The position numbers and the translations under genes were made by a program. The notes beneath the pieces are model-generated. The model searched no databases, had not been told where the DNA came from, and saw nothing but the letters and a program-made list of their open reading frames with translations. Shown one piece after another: positions 9,213 to 17,125 of a stretch of 64,000 nt of DNA (position 1 is the first letter of the stretch; the number at the start of each line of letters is the position of its first letter). This DNA is from Pseudomonas faucium (GTDB lineage Bacteria > Pseudomonadota > Gammaproteobacteria > Pseudomonadales > Pseudomonadaceae), in assembly GCF_021602585.1 (NCBI RefSeq), contig NZ_BQIP01000024.1, positions 28,697 through 92,696 on the forward strand, read 5' to 3'.

Positions 9213-9854
9213 CTACCAGCGTAGCAGGCGCGGGCCCAGCGCCGCGCCCAGGGCGGTGGGCAACAGCATGCCCAGCAGGTACCACACGCCCCAGAACGGC
9301 ACTTGCATCTCCGGGCAGTGCACGCAGTAGGCCAGTGTCGCCGTCGCCCCCGCCAGCAGGCCGCCGGCCGCGCCGGCCTGGCGCAGGCGTGTGGGCGCAA
9401 GGCCGCGCAAGGCCCAGAACACGGCGACGAACAACGGCGCCGAGAGCAGCGTGATGTTCAGCGCGCAGGTGCGCCAGGTGCGCCCGAAGATCAACTCGGC
9501 GCGGGCATCGACCGGGGCGCCGGCCAGGCTGATGGCCGCGCCCAGCCACACCAGCAGCAACGGCACGCCCAGCAGGCCCCACAGCGCGCCGCCCTGCACC
9601 CCGGGCCTGGCCAGCCGCTGGGTCAGCCACAGCCCGAGCAGCGCAAGGCTGCCCGGCAGCGCCAGCTTGGCCCAGAACAAGGGCGTGCGCGCCACCTCGG
9701 CCAGGTCGCTGCGCACCCCATACAGGGTCGCCGCCAGCAGCAGCGCGCCGAGCATGCCGAGCAGCAGCGCCCGGCCCAGGCGGCGGGCCGCCACGTGCCG
9801 GTCTACCGGCCCTTCCCCGCTGGCCAGCAGGGCAATCAGTTCATCGGTCTTCAT
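9213..9854 (-). CDS. nrsF: NrsF-type membrane anti-sigma factor (DUF1109)
   Basis: A 213-residue protein with a short cytosolic start ([17 protein letters not shown]) followed by six hydrophobic membrane segments, the layout of DUF1109/NrsF proteins that hold an ECF sigma factor inactive at the inner membrane. Its two conserved-looking cysteines sit in [14 protein letters not shown] near the last helices, a place suited to sensing metal or redox change. The ATG at 9852-9854 overlaps the end of the sigma gene by 14 bases and has GAGGTGG upstream, so it is translationally coupled to it. A longer open frame to 10067 is a shadow of the sigma gene. Role by analogy with Caulobacter NrsF. Confidence 0.85.
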   Translation of the reverse strand: MKTDELIALLASGEGPVDRHVAARRLGRALLLGMLGALLLAATLYGVRSDLAEVARTPLFWAKLALPGSLALLGLWLTQRLARPGVQGGALWGLLGVPLLLVWLGAAISLAGAPVDARAELIFGRTWRTCALNITLLSAPLFVAVFWALRGLAPTRLRQAGAAGGLLAGATATLAYCVHCPEMQVPFWGVWYLLGMLLPTALGAALGPRLLRW

Positions 9855-10428
9855 CGTCGTTACCACCTCGAATCCGCCTGGCCAGGGCCTTGAGCCCACG
9901 GTGTATGCCCACCTTGACCGCCGAGCTGGACAGCCCGGTGATGCGCGCGGTTTCTTCCACCGACAAGCCCTCGAGCTTGACGTGGACGATCGGCAGGCGC
10001 TGGCGCTCAGGCAATTGCCCCAGCAGTTTGCCGAGGTCGCGGCGGGCCTCGGCGGGTGCCTCGTCACTGGCGGCGAACAGCTCGCTGTCCTCCTCCAGGC
10101 TGTCGTGCCGCGCCTCGCGCTGGCCGTAGCGGCGCAGGTAATCGACCAGCTTGTAGCGGGCGATGGCTTGCACCCAGGCGGTCAGCGGCTGCTGCGGCTG
10201 GTAGGTGTCGCGGGCGTTGTGCACGGCCAGCAGCACCTCCTGCAGCAGGTCTTCGACTTCGGCCGGGCGCTGTGCCAGGCGCCGCCGCAGAAACCCGCGC
10301 AGGTGCGCGGCCAGCGCCGCGAGAAACGCCTGGTACGCCCGCGCATCGCCCGCCAGGCCGCGCAGCAGCAGCGCCTGCAGATGCGTCTCGCGTGCACGGA
10401 GCAGGTCTTGTGAGTTAGTTCGTTGCAT
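9841..10428 (-). CDS. sigF: ECF sigma factor, SigF-like
   Basis: RNA polymerase sigma factor of the extracytoplasmic-function class: region 2 at about residues 20-90 ([19 protein letters not shown] and [16 protein letters not shown]), region 4 at about 120-180 ([23 protein letters not shown] and [16 protein letters not shown]). It is coupled to the NrsF-type anti-sigma and divergent from the bufferin operon, the same arrangement as SigF-NrsF and its metal-stress targets in Caulobacter. The usual ATG at 10426-10428 is 195 codons upstream, but an exact SigF-type promoter overlaps it (10444 to 10419). No other in-frame ATG exists downstream, so the native start may be a CTG, for example about codon 17. 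Confidence 0.88.
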   Translation of the reverse strand: MQRTNSQDLLRARETHLQALLLRGLAGDARAYQAFLAALAAHLRGFLRRRLAQRPAEVEDLLQEVLLAVHNARDTYQPQQPLTAWVQAIARYKLVDYLRRYGQREARHDSLEEDSELFAASDEAPAEARRDLGKLLGQLPERQRLPIVHVKLEGLSVEETARITGLSSSAVKVGIHRGLKALARRIRGGNDDEDR

Positions 10429-10444
10429 GGCGCGCCAGGGTTAC
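10419..10444 (-). promoter_or_regulatory. SigF-type promoter facing sigF
   Basis: On the minus strand GTAACC (10444-10439), exactly 16 bases, then CGAA (10422-10419). It is identical in form to the promoter facing the bufferin operon and implies autoregulation. It overlaps the annotated sigF start codon, which puts the predicted transcript start inside the open frame. Confidence 0.6.
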
Positions 10445-10539
10445 ACCTTGGAAGCATTTCTTTTTATCCAACCATAGACGCTGCGCCAAGCGCACCGGGA
10501 GATTGGCCTGGCGGCGAAAAAATATTTTTTCGCGGCGCT

Positions 10540-10565
10540 GTAACCGTAACCGCAAACCCCGCGAA
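10540..10565 (+). promoter_or_regulatory. SigF-type promoter of the bufferin operon
   Basis: GTAACC (10540-10545), exactly 16 bases, CGAA (10562-10565), 55 bp before the precursor start. This matches the -35/-10 pair that I recall for Caulobacter SigF targets (GTAACC-N16-CGAA). A second GTAACC follows at once (10546-10551). Confidence 0.75.
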
Positions 10566-10620
10566 CTATTCGATGAGCCGCCGGTAATTCGCCGCGGCCC
10601 CCTACCCTGGAGTCATCACC

Positions 10621-10899
10621 ATGAACAACCTCGCCCTTTCCGCCGCCGCCCTGGCCCTCGCTTCGCTGGCCGGTGTCGCCGTTGCCGCCACGGCCCCGAG
10701 CACCGGTGCTGCCATGGAAAAATGCTACGGCGTCGCCATGGCCGGCCAGAACGACTGCAAGGCCGGCGCCGGCACCACCTGCGCGGGCAGCGCCAAGAAA
10801 GACTACGACGCCATGCACTGGAAGAACGTCCCGGCCGGCACCTGCACTTCGATCAAGACCCCCAACGGCATGGGCTCGCTGACCCCAGCCAAGTCCTGA
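10621..10899 (+). CDS. bufA: Bufferin-type RiPP precursor (BufA1/DUF2282)
   Basis: A 92-residue secreted cysteine-bearing protein. Residues 1-22 form a Sec signal peptide ending AVA; the mature part contains four cysteines (C35, C46, C54, C75) in the pattern [17 protein letters not shown]...[13 protein letters not shown]...WKNVPAGTC, which is the DUF2282 signature. Members of this family were recently shown to be bufferins, precursors whose cysteines are converted to thiooxazole by an MNIO enzyme so that the exported product binds copper. The enzyme and its partner follow directly. CTGGAG precedes the ATG at the right distance. Function by family; the modified residues are not visible in DNA. 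Confidence 0.85.
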   Translation: MNNLALSAAALALASLAGVAVAATAPSTGAAMEKCYGVAMAGQNDCKAGAGTTCAGSAKKDYDAMHWKNVPAGTCTSIKTPNGMGSLTPAKS

Positions 10900-10915
10900 G
10901 TGGAGGCCGCCGACC

Positions 10916-11749
10916 ATGAACCGGAACAACCCCCTCGGCGCCGGGCTCGGGCTCAAGGCCGAGCACTATGCCCAGGCCCTGGCATGCGATGCCGAAGGCC
11001 TGTGGTACGAGGTGCACCCGGAAAACTACATGGTCGGCGGGCCGCGCCTGGCCTGGCTGGAACGCATGGCCGAGCGCCATGCCCTGTCGCTGCACGGCGT
11101 GGCGCTGTCACTGGCGGCCGACGCCGAACCGGATGCCGGCCACCTGCGCCGCCTGCGCGCACTGATCGAGCGGGTCGGGCCGGTGCTGGTGTCCGAGCAC
11201 CTGGCCTGGTCCACCTGGCGTGGCCAGTACCACCCCGACCTGCTGCCGTTTCCGCGCAGCCATGAAGCCTTGAACCGCATCAGCGAAAACGTCCTGCGCA
11301 CCCAGGATGCCCTGGGGCGCAGCATTGCCCTGGAAAACCCCAGCCACTACCTGCACCTCGAAGGCCATGACTGGGACGAAATCGATTTTCTCGACGAACT
11401 GGTACGCCGCACCGGCTGCACGCTGCTGCTGGACGTCAACAACGTGCACGTCAGTGCGCACAACCTGGGCTACGACGCGGCTGCTTATCTCGACCGTTTC
11501 CCGGCCCAGGCCATCAGCGAAGTGCACCTTGCCGGGCACAGCCAGGACCAACAGGCGGCGCTGCTGATCGACTCCCACGACGCGGCCATCGCCGAACCCG
11601 TATGGGCGCTGTATCGCCAGCTGATCAGCCGCATCGGCCCGCGCCCGACCTTGATCGAGCGCGACGGCAACGTCCCCGCCTTCGCCGACCTGCTGGCCGA
11701 ACGCGCCATCGCCCAAGCCACACTTGCCCGCGCAGGAGCCTTGCCATGA
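10916..11749 (+). CDS. bufB: MNIO-family RiPP-modifying enzyme (BufB/DUF692)
   Basis: Predicted multinuclear non-heme iron oxidase (277 residues, TIM barrel) that modifies cysteines of the precursor. Expected metal ligands are present along the chain: HPENY (34-38), SLHGVALS (His60), SEHLAW (Glu94-His95), ALENPS (Glu140), LLDVNN (Asp173), EVHLAGH (His204, His208), DSHD (219-222) and IERDGN (Glu249). It begins 16 bases after the precursor stop with GGAGG upstream and ends in an ATGA overlap with the DUF2063 gene. Acts in the cytosol before precursor export. Confidence in family is high; the exact reaction is by analogy with characterised bufferin clusters. Confidence 0.9.
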   Translation: MNRNNPLGAGLGLKAEHYAQALACDAEGLWYEVHPENYMVGGPRLAWLERMAERHALSLHGVALSLAADAEPDAGHLRRLRALIERVGPVLVSEHLAWSTWRGQYHPDLLPFPRSHEALNRISENVLRTQDALGRSIALENPSHYLHLEGHDWDEIDFLDELVRRTGCTLLLDVNNVHVSAHNLGYDAAAYLDRFPAQAISEVHLAGHSQDQQAALLIDSHDAAIAEPVWALYRQLISRIGPRPTLIERDGNVPAFADLLAERAIAQATLARAGALP

Positions 11750-12501
11750 ACCTGTCCCTCGGCCAATTCCAGGACGCTTTCATCGAAGCGCTGCAGCAGC
11801 GCCCTGCCCCGGCCCTGGCCAGCCTCACCGGGCAGGCGGCGTTCGCGGTCTATCGCAATACCGTGCTCAGCGGTTGTGTCGAGGCACTGCGCGCCAACTT
11901 CCCCAGCATCGAGACGCTGGTCGGCCCCGGCTGGATGCAGGAGGTGGCCAGCGCCTATGCGCAGCAATCGCCGCCGCACGACCCCCGGCTGATCCACTAC
12001 GGCGAAGCCTTTCCCGACTTCCTGCAAGCGCTGCAGGCCAGCCACGACCTGCCGTACCTGGCCGACGTCGCGCGCCTGGACTGGCACTGGTGCGCAGTCT
12101 TCAGCGCCGAGCAAGACCCCTGCCTGACCTTGGCCGAGCTGGCCGGCATGACCGCCGCCGACCTCGCCCGCGGCCACCTGGCGCCCCGGCGCAGCGTGCG
12201 CTGGCAGTGGTTCGCCGCGCACCCGGCCTATAGCCTGTGGCGCGTCAGCCGCGAAGGCTTGCCGTGGTCGCCCGAGCAGCCCTGGGTCGCCGAAGGCGCC
12301 CTGTTGAGCGGCGGCTGCGACGGCGTCAGCCATCAGCCCCTGGAAATCGGCGCCTGCGCCTTCCTCGACGCCTGCGCCGCAGGCCACTCACTGCAAGAGG
12401 CCTCGCAACTCGCCCAGCAATGCCAACCCGACCTGGACTTCAGCGGCCTGCTCGGCCGGCTGCTGCAAGCCAAGGCCTTTCGCCCCCTCACATTCGCCTG
12501 A
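11746..12501 (+). CDS. bufC: DUF2063 partner protein (BufC)
   Basis: A 251-residue protein starting at the ATG that overlaps the bufB stop (ATGA at 11746-11749); a longer frame from 11602 is a shadow of bufB. The N-terminal half ([13 protein letters not shown]..., [27 protein letters not shown]) is the DUF2063 putative DNA-binding-like domain that regularly accompanies MNIO enzymes and acts as substrate-recognition partner for them. The second half has [12 protein letters not shown] and a Cys-rich stretch near SGGCDG...[12 protein letters not shown]. It presumably forms a complex with BufB and presents the precursor. Role by family analogy. Confidence 0.85.
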   Translation: MNLSLGQFQDAFIEALQQRPAPALASLTGQAAFAVYRNTVLSGCVEALRANFPSIETLVGPGWMQEVASAYAQQSPPHDPRLIHYGEAFPDFLQALQASHDLPYLADVARLDWHWCAVFSAEQDPCLTLAELAGMTAADLARGHLAPRRSVRWQWFAAHPAYSLWRVSREGLPWSPEQPWVAEGALLSGGCDGVSHQPLEIGACAFLDACAAGHSLQEASQLAQQCQPDLDFSGLLGRLLQAKAFRPLTFA

Positions 12502-12512
12502 AGGTAACGGCC

Positions 12513-12980
12513 ATGGAAACTCTGCGCTCCAACGCCCCCACCCACAGCCTGCGCCAGCGCTGGAACAGCCTGGCCGAGCACCTGCAAGGCTGGCTGACCG
12601 ACAGCGTGCTGTGCCTGGTGGCGCGGCTGGGCATCGCCTCGGTGTTCTTCATGTCCGGCCGCACCAAGGTCGAGGGCCTGCTGAGCATCACCCCCAGCAC
12701 CTACGACCTGTTCCAGACCGAATACGCCCTGCCGCTGGTTTCCCCCTGGTTGGCGGCGCACCTTGCCACCTACGCCGAGCACCTGTTCCCGCTGCTGCTG
12801 GTGCTGGGCCTGTGCACCCGGTTGTCGGCCCTGGCCCTGCTGGGCATGACCACGGTAATCGAGGTGTTCGTCTACCCCGACGCCTGGCCGACCCACCTGT
12901 CGTGGGCCGGGCTGCTGCTGTTGCTGATCGCCCGCGGCGGCGGCGCCTGGTCGCTGGACCGTGTGCTGCGAGTACGCTAG
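12513..12980 (+). CDS. DoxX-family membrane protein of the bufferin operon
   Basis: A 155-residue inner-membrane protein with about four hydrophobic segments. [21 protein letters not shown] is the DoxX start motif; later segments include [23 protein letters not shown] and [21 protein letters not shown]. The ATG at 12513 has AAGG about ten bases before it and lies 11 bases after bufC; the longer frame from 12237 is a shadow of bufC. DoxX proteins commonly close SigF-controlled bufferin (gig) operons and may take part in membrane redox or export of the product, but the exact role is not known. Confidence 0.85.
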   Translation: METLRSNAPTHSLRQRWNSLAEHLQGWLTDSVLCLVARLGIASVFFMSGRTKVEGLLSITPSTYDLFQTEYALPLVSPWLAAHLATYAEHLFPLLLVLGLCTRLSALALLGMTTVIEVFVYPDAWPTHLSWAGLLLLLIARGGGAWSLDRVLRVR

Positions 12981-13068
12981 CGCCTGCCTGAACATTTGCT
13001 GACAACCGTGGCCAGCGCCGCGTTTGTGCGCATACTCAAGCAGGTCCGCAGCGAGGGAGCACTGGAAC

Positions 13069-14748
13069 ATGGACCTGCTTGTGGGCGCCTTGCGCGCCAA
13101 CCCGGAAATCGCCGTGTTTCTCGCCATCGCCCTGGGCATCGTGCTGGGCCGCGTGAAGCTGGGCAGCTTTCACCTCGGCTCGGTGGCCGGGGCCTTGTTG
13201 ATGGGGTTGCTGATCGGCCAGGTCGGCCTGCAGGTGCCCCACGAACTCAAGTCGGTGTTCTTCGCGCTGTTCATCTATGCGGTCGGCTTCAAGAGCGGCC
13301 CGGAATTCTTCGGCAGCCTCAACCGCGGCACGCTCAAGCTGGTGCTGCTGTCGGTGGTGCTGTGCGCCACCGCACTGGCGGTGATCCTGGCCATGAATGC
13401 CTTCTACGGCTTCGACGCAGGCTTCACGGCAGGCCTTGGCGCCGGCGCCCTGACCGACACCGCGATCATGGGCACCGCCAGCAGCGCCATCGCCCAGTTG
13501 CCGTTGGACGAAGCGGCCAAGGCCACCCTCAACAGCCACATGGCCGTGGCCTACGCCATCACCTATGTGTTCGGCACGGTCGGCCTGATCGTCTTCGTCG
13601 GCAGCCTGGCACCGCGCCTGCTCGGCGTCGACCTGCGCGCCAGCGCCCAGGCGCTGGAGCGTGAACTGGGGATCGAGCGCAACGAAGATGCCATCAGCAT
13701 CCCCTACACCCGCATCGTGGTGCGCGCCCATCGCCTGAACGCGGCCACGGCCATCGGCCTGAGCGTGGCCGATGTCGAAGCCCTGCACCCATCGTTGAGC
13801 GTCGAGCGCATCACCCGTGGCAGCAAGGTGTTCGACCGCGACCCTGAGCAAGTGCTGGTGAAGGGCGACATTCTCGGCATCTATGCCCTGCGCGAGGCGG
13901 TAAGCGACCTGCATGACTGGATCGGCCCGGAGATCGACCACCCCGACAGCCTGTCCTTTCCCACCCGCAGCGCCGACATCGTGCTGACCAACCGGCGCCT
14001 GGCCGGGCGCACCCTGCATCAGGTGAAAGCGGCGCTGACCGGCGCCGAGCGCATGGGCTGCTTTCTCACCGGCATCACCCGCCAGGGCCTGGCGCTGCCG
14101 CTGTTGCCCGAAACGGTGCTGCGCCGTGGCGATGTCATCAGCCTGACCGGGCGCGCCAGCAGCGTCGAGGCGTTGGCCCTGCAGCTGGGCCGTATCCGCG
14201 AAGCGAGCTACCGCAGCGACATTGCCCTGCACGCCATGGGCCTGGTCGTGGGGTCGCTGGCCGGGCTGCTATCCACCCATATCGGCATGATCCCGGTGGA
14301 GCTGGGTGTCGGTGGGGGCATCCTGCTGGCCGGGTTGCTGATTGGTTGGTACAACTCGCGGCACCCCGAACTCGGCGCCCTGCCCCCGGCGGCGCAGTGG
14401 GCCTTCTCCGAGTTCGGCCTGACGGCCTTCGGCGCCGTGATCGGCCTGCTGGCGGGGCCGGCGGCGCTCACGGCCATCAAGGAGCAAGGCCTGGACTTGC
14501 TGATCGCCGGCGCCCTGGTAACCCTCATCCCGCCCTTGGTGACGCTGTTTTTCGGGCGCTACATCCTGCGCCTGCACCCGATGATCCTGTTCGGTGCCCT
14601 GGCCGGCGCACAGACCGAGGCCGCCTCGATGAACAAGATCATCGAACAGTCCGGCAGTAATACGCCCGTCATCGGTTTTACTGTTTGCTATGCCGTTTCC
14701 AATGTATTGCTGGCCGTTTGCGGCCCGATCATCATCGCCTTCGCCTGA
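13069..14748 (+). CDS. Aspartate:alanine exchanger (AspT/AAEx) family transporter
   Basis: A 559-residue inner-membrane carrier: two halves of five to six membrane segments each (about 5-200 and 385-559) around a central cytosolic pair of RCK_C/TrkA-C-like domains (about 205-380). Conserved blocks include FALFIYAVGFKSGPEFF and GALTDTAIMGTASSAIAQLP in the first half and PMILFGALAGAQTEAASMN in the second. The ATG at 13069 follows GGGAG; 15 codons upstream in the same frame look non-coding. It stands alone after the bufferin operon. The family exchanges dicarboxylic or amino acids such as aspartate/alanine or succinate; the substrate here is unknown. Confidence 0.85.
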   Translation: MDLLVGALRANPEIAVFLAIALGIVLGRVKLGSFHLGSVAGALLMGLLIGQVGLQVPHELKSVFFALFIYAVGFKSGPEFFGSLNRGTLKLVLLSVVLCATALAVILAMNAFYGFDAGFTAGLGAGALTDTAIMGTASSAIAQLPLDEAAKATLNSHMAVAYAITYVFGTVGLIVFVGSLAPRLLGVDLRASAQALERELGIERNEDAISIPYTRIVVRAHRLNAATAIGLSVADVEALHPSLSVERITRGSKVFDRDPEQVLVKGDILGIYALREAVSDLHDWIGPEIDHPDSLSFPTRSADIVLTNRRLAGRTLHQVKAALTGAERMGCFLTGITRQGLALPLLPETVLRRGDVISLTGRASSVEALALQLGRIREASYRSDIALHAMGLVVGSLAGLLSTHIGMIPVELGVGGGILLAGLLIGWYNSRHPELGALPPAAQWAFSEFGLTAFGAVIGLLAGPAALTAIKEQGLDLLIAGALVTLIPPLVTLFFGRYILRLHPMILFGALAGAQTEAASMNKIIEQSGSNTPVIGFTVCYAVSNVLLAVCGPIIIAFA

Positions 14749-14842
14749 GTGCTGAATGGAATAAGCGCATAAACCTAATTGCCAATAAGCAATAGCGAAC
14801 TTGCAGGTCAAAATGTGTCGGCTAAGGTATGAATTCTCACTA

Positions 14843-14870
14843 TCAGATTCGCTGTTTATTCAGATTCGCT
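14843..14870. promoter_or_regulatory. 11-bp direct repeat upstream of the alkylsulfatase
   Basis: TCAGATTCGCT occurs at 14843-14853 and again at 14860-14870, 17 bp apart, about 132 bp before the sdsA-like start. Direct repeats are typical activator sites for AraC-family proteins, and one is encoded at 19226 after this gene set. The rest of 14749-15001 shows no gene. Confidence 0.35.
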
Positions 14871-15001
14871 TGGTTGTCGTGAAAAGAGCATGGGCCGCCA
14901 ACGTGAACCGGCTTGAACAGCGCTAATCTGCCTTTGCCGCTTAACGAAGTTGCTGGTAGTTGCCGTTTCGGTACAGCACGTCAGCTCAAAAGGAGCTTGT
15001 C

Positions 15002-17026
15002 ATGCGATTGACTGCCAAACCGTTCGCGCGCCACAAGAACACTGCAAGGTCGTCCAGCCTGTGGAAACTGGGCTCGTCTTTCCTGCTGGCCCGTGCCATT
15101 GCCGCCGCCCCGCTGGCGTGGGCGGAAGAAAAAGCCAAGCCGGCCACCGAAGCCACCAAGGCCGCCAACGACGCATTGCTCAAAGAGTTGCCGTTCAATG
15201 ACAAGACTTCATTCGAACTGGCGCACAAGGGTTTTATCGCGCCGCTGCCCTCCGAGCCGATCAAAGGCCCCAGTGGCAACATGATCTGGGACCCGAACAA
15301 ATACGGGTTCATCAAAGAAGGTGAAACAGCCCCGGCCACCACCAACCCAAGTTTGTGGCGCCAATCGCAACTGATCAATATTTCCGGCCTGTTCGAAGTC
15401 ACCGATGGCATTTACCAGGTGCGCAACTACGACTTGTCGAACATGACCATCGTCGAAGGCAAGGATGGCATCACCATCTTCGACCCGCTGATTTCCAGTG
15501 AAACCGCCAAGGCGGCACTCGACCTCTACTACCAGCATCGGCCTAAAAAGCCGGTGGTGGCCGTGATTTATACCCACAGCCATGTCGACCACTACGGTGG
15601 CGTGCGCGGCGTAATCAGCGAAGACGACGTCAAGGCCGGCAAGGTCAAGATCTACGCGCCCAAGGGCTTCCTCGAACACGCGGTGGCCGAAAACGTGATG
15701 GCCGGCACCGCCATGAGCCGGCGGGCCAGCTACATGTACGGCAACCTGCTGCCGCCGAGCGAAACCGGCCAGCTGGGCGCGGGCCTTGGGACCACCACCT
15801 CGGCCGGCACCGTGACCCTCATCCCGCCGACCGACATCATCGAGAAGACCGGCGAGAAGCGCACCATCGACGGGCTGACCTACGAGTTCCTGTACGCGCC
15901 GGGCAGTGAAGCGCCGGCCGAGATGCTCTACTACATCCACGAGAAAAAGGCCCTCAACACCGCCGAGGACTCCACCCACACCCTGCACAACACCTACTCG
16001 CTGCGCGGGGCGAAGATCCGCGAGCCGCTGCCGTGGTCCAAGTACCTCAACGAAGCCCTGAAGATGTGGGGCAACGATGTGCAGGTGATGTACGCCATGC
16101 ACCACTGGCCGGTGTGGGGCAACAAGGAGGTGCGCGAGCAGTTGTCGTCGCAGCGCGACATGTACCGCTACATCAACGATGAAACCCTGCGCCTGGCCAA
16201 CAAGGGTTACACCATGACCGAGATCGCCGAGCAGGTGAAGCTGCCCAAGGGCATTGCCGAGCGCTTCTCCAACCGCGGCTACTACGGCTCGCTCAACCAC
16301 AACGTCAAGGCCACCTACGTGCTGTACCTGGGCTGGTTCATCGGCAACCCGGCCACGCTCTGGGAGCTGCCGCCGGAGGAAGAGGCCAAGCGCTACGTCG
16401 ACATGATGGGCGGTGCCGACGCCGTACTGAGCAAGGCCAAGACCTACTACGACAAGGGTGACTTCCGTTGGGTGGCCGAGGTGGTCAACCACGTGGTGTT
16501 CGCCGACCCGAGCAACCAGGCCGCGAAGAACATGCAGGCCGATGCCCTCGAGCAGCTTGGCTACCAGGCCGAAAGCGGCCCATGGCGCAACTTCTACCTC
16601 ACTGGCGCCAAGGAGCTGCGCGAAGGCGTCAAGCAACTGCCGACCCCCGACACCGCCAGCCCCGACACGGTCAAGGCGATGGACCTGGACCTGTTCTTCG
16701 ACTACCTGGCCATGCGCCTGAAAGGGCCTGAGGTGGAAGACAAGCACATTACCCTGAACCTGGACTTCACCGATCTCAAGCAGAAGTACCTGCTGGAAAT
16801 GGTCAACGGCGTGCTCAACCACACCGAAGGCCTGCAGGCAGACAAGGCCGATGCCACGGTTACCTTGACCCGCGACACCTTGAACAAGCTGATGCTCAAG
16901 GAAACCACGCTCAAGGACGCCGTCGCTGCTGGCCAGGTCAAGGTCGACGGTACCGAAGGCAAGCTCGAAGAGCTGATGAGCTACATGGACAACTTCGAGT
17001 TCTGGTTCCCCATCGTCACGCCGTAA
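15002..17026 (+). CDS. Secreted alkylsulfatase, SdsA1-like metallo-beta-lactamase-fold enzyme
   Basis: A 674-residue enzyme that cleaves primary alkyl sulfates such as dodecyl sulfate to alcohol and sulfate. The N-terminus is an unusually long, basic signal peptide ending APLAWA-EE (about residue 41). The metallo-beta-lactamase zinc motif THSHVDHYGG lies at about 191-200, with further ligands in EHAVAENVMAGTAM and the NTAEDSTHTLHN block; the C-terminal part (about 550-674) is an SCP2-like domain (LNLDFTDLKQKYLLEMVNGVL...) thought to gather apolar substrate. AGGAG precedes the ATG at 15002. A FadL-type porin and a lipoprotein follow, consistent with alkyl-chain handling at the envelope. Confidence 0.92.
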   Translation: MRLTAKPFARHKNTARSSSLWKLGSSFLLARAIAAAPLAWAEEKAKPATEATKAANDALLKELPFNDKTSFELAHKGFIAPLPSEPIKGPSGNMIWDPNKYGFIKEGETAPATTNPSLWRQSQLINISGLFEVTDGIYQVRNYDLSNMTIVEGKDGITIFDPLISSETAKAALDLYYQHRPKKPVVAVIYTHSHVDHYGGVRGVISEDDVKAGKVKIYAPKGFLEHAVAENVMAGTAMSRRASYMYGNLLPPSETGQLGAGLGTTTSAGTVTLIPPTDIIEKTGEKRTIDGLTYEFLYAPGSEAPAEMLYYIHEKKALNTAEDSTHTLHNTYSLRGAKIREPLPWSKYLNEALKMWGNDVQVMYAMHHWPVWGNKEVREQLSSQRDMYRYINDETLRLANKGYTMTEIAEQVKLPKGIAERFSNRGYYGSLNHNVKATYVLYLGWFIGNPATLWELPPEEEAKRYVDMMGGADAVLSKAKTYYDKGDFRWVAEVVNHVVFADPSNQAAKNMQADALEQLGYQAESGPWRNFYLTGAKELREGVKQLPTPDTASPDTVKAMDLDLFFDYLAMRLKGPEVEDKHITLNLDFTDLKQKYLLEMVNGVLNHTEGLQADKADATVTLTRDTLNKLMLKETTLKDAVAAGQVKVDGTEGKLEELMSYMDNFEFWFPIVTP

Positions 17027-17125
17027 TGGAGGCACGAGCAGCTGGCAGGGCCGCAGGCCCTGCCCTGCTCACCGGCAATACCGCTTGGTACCAAGATCAA
17101 CGGCATGGGAAGCGGAGTCATCGTC

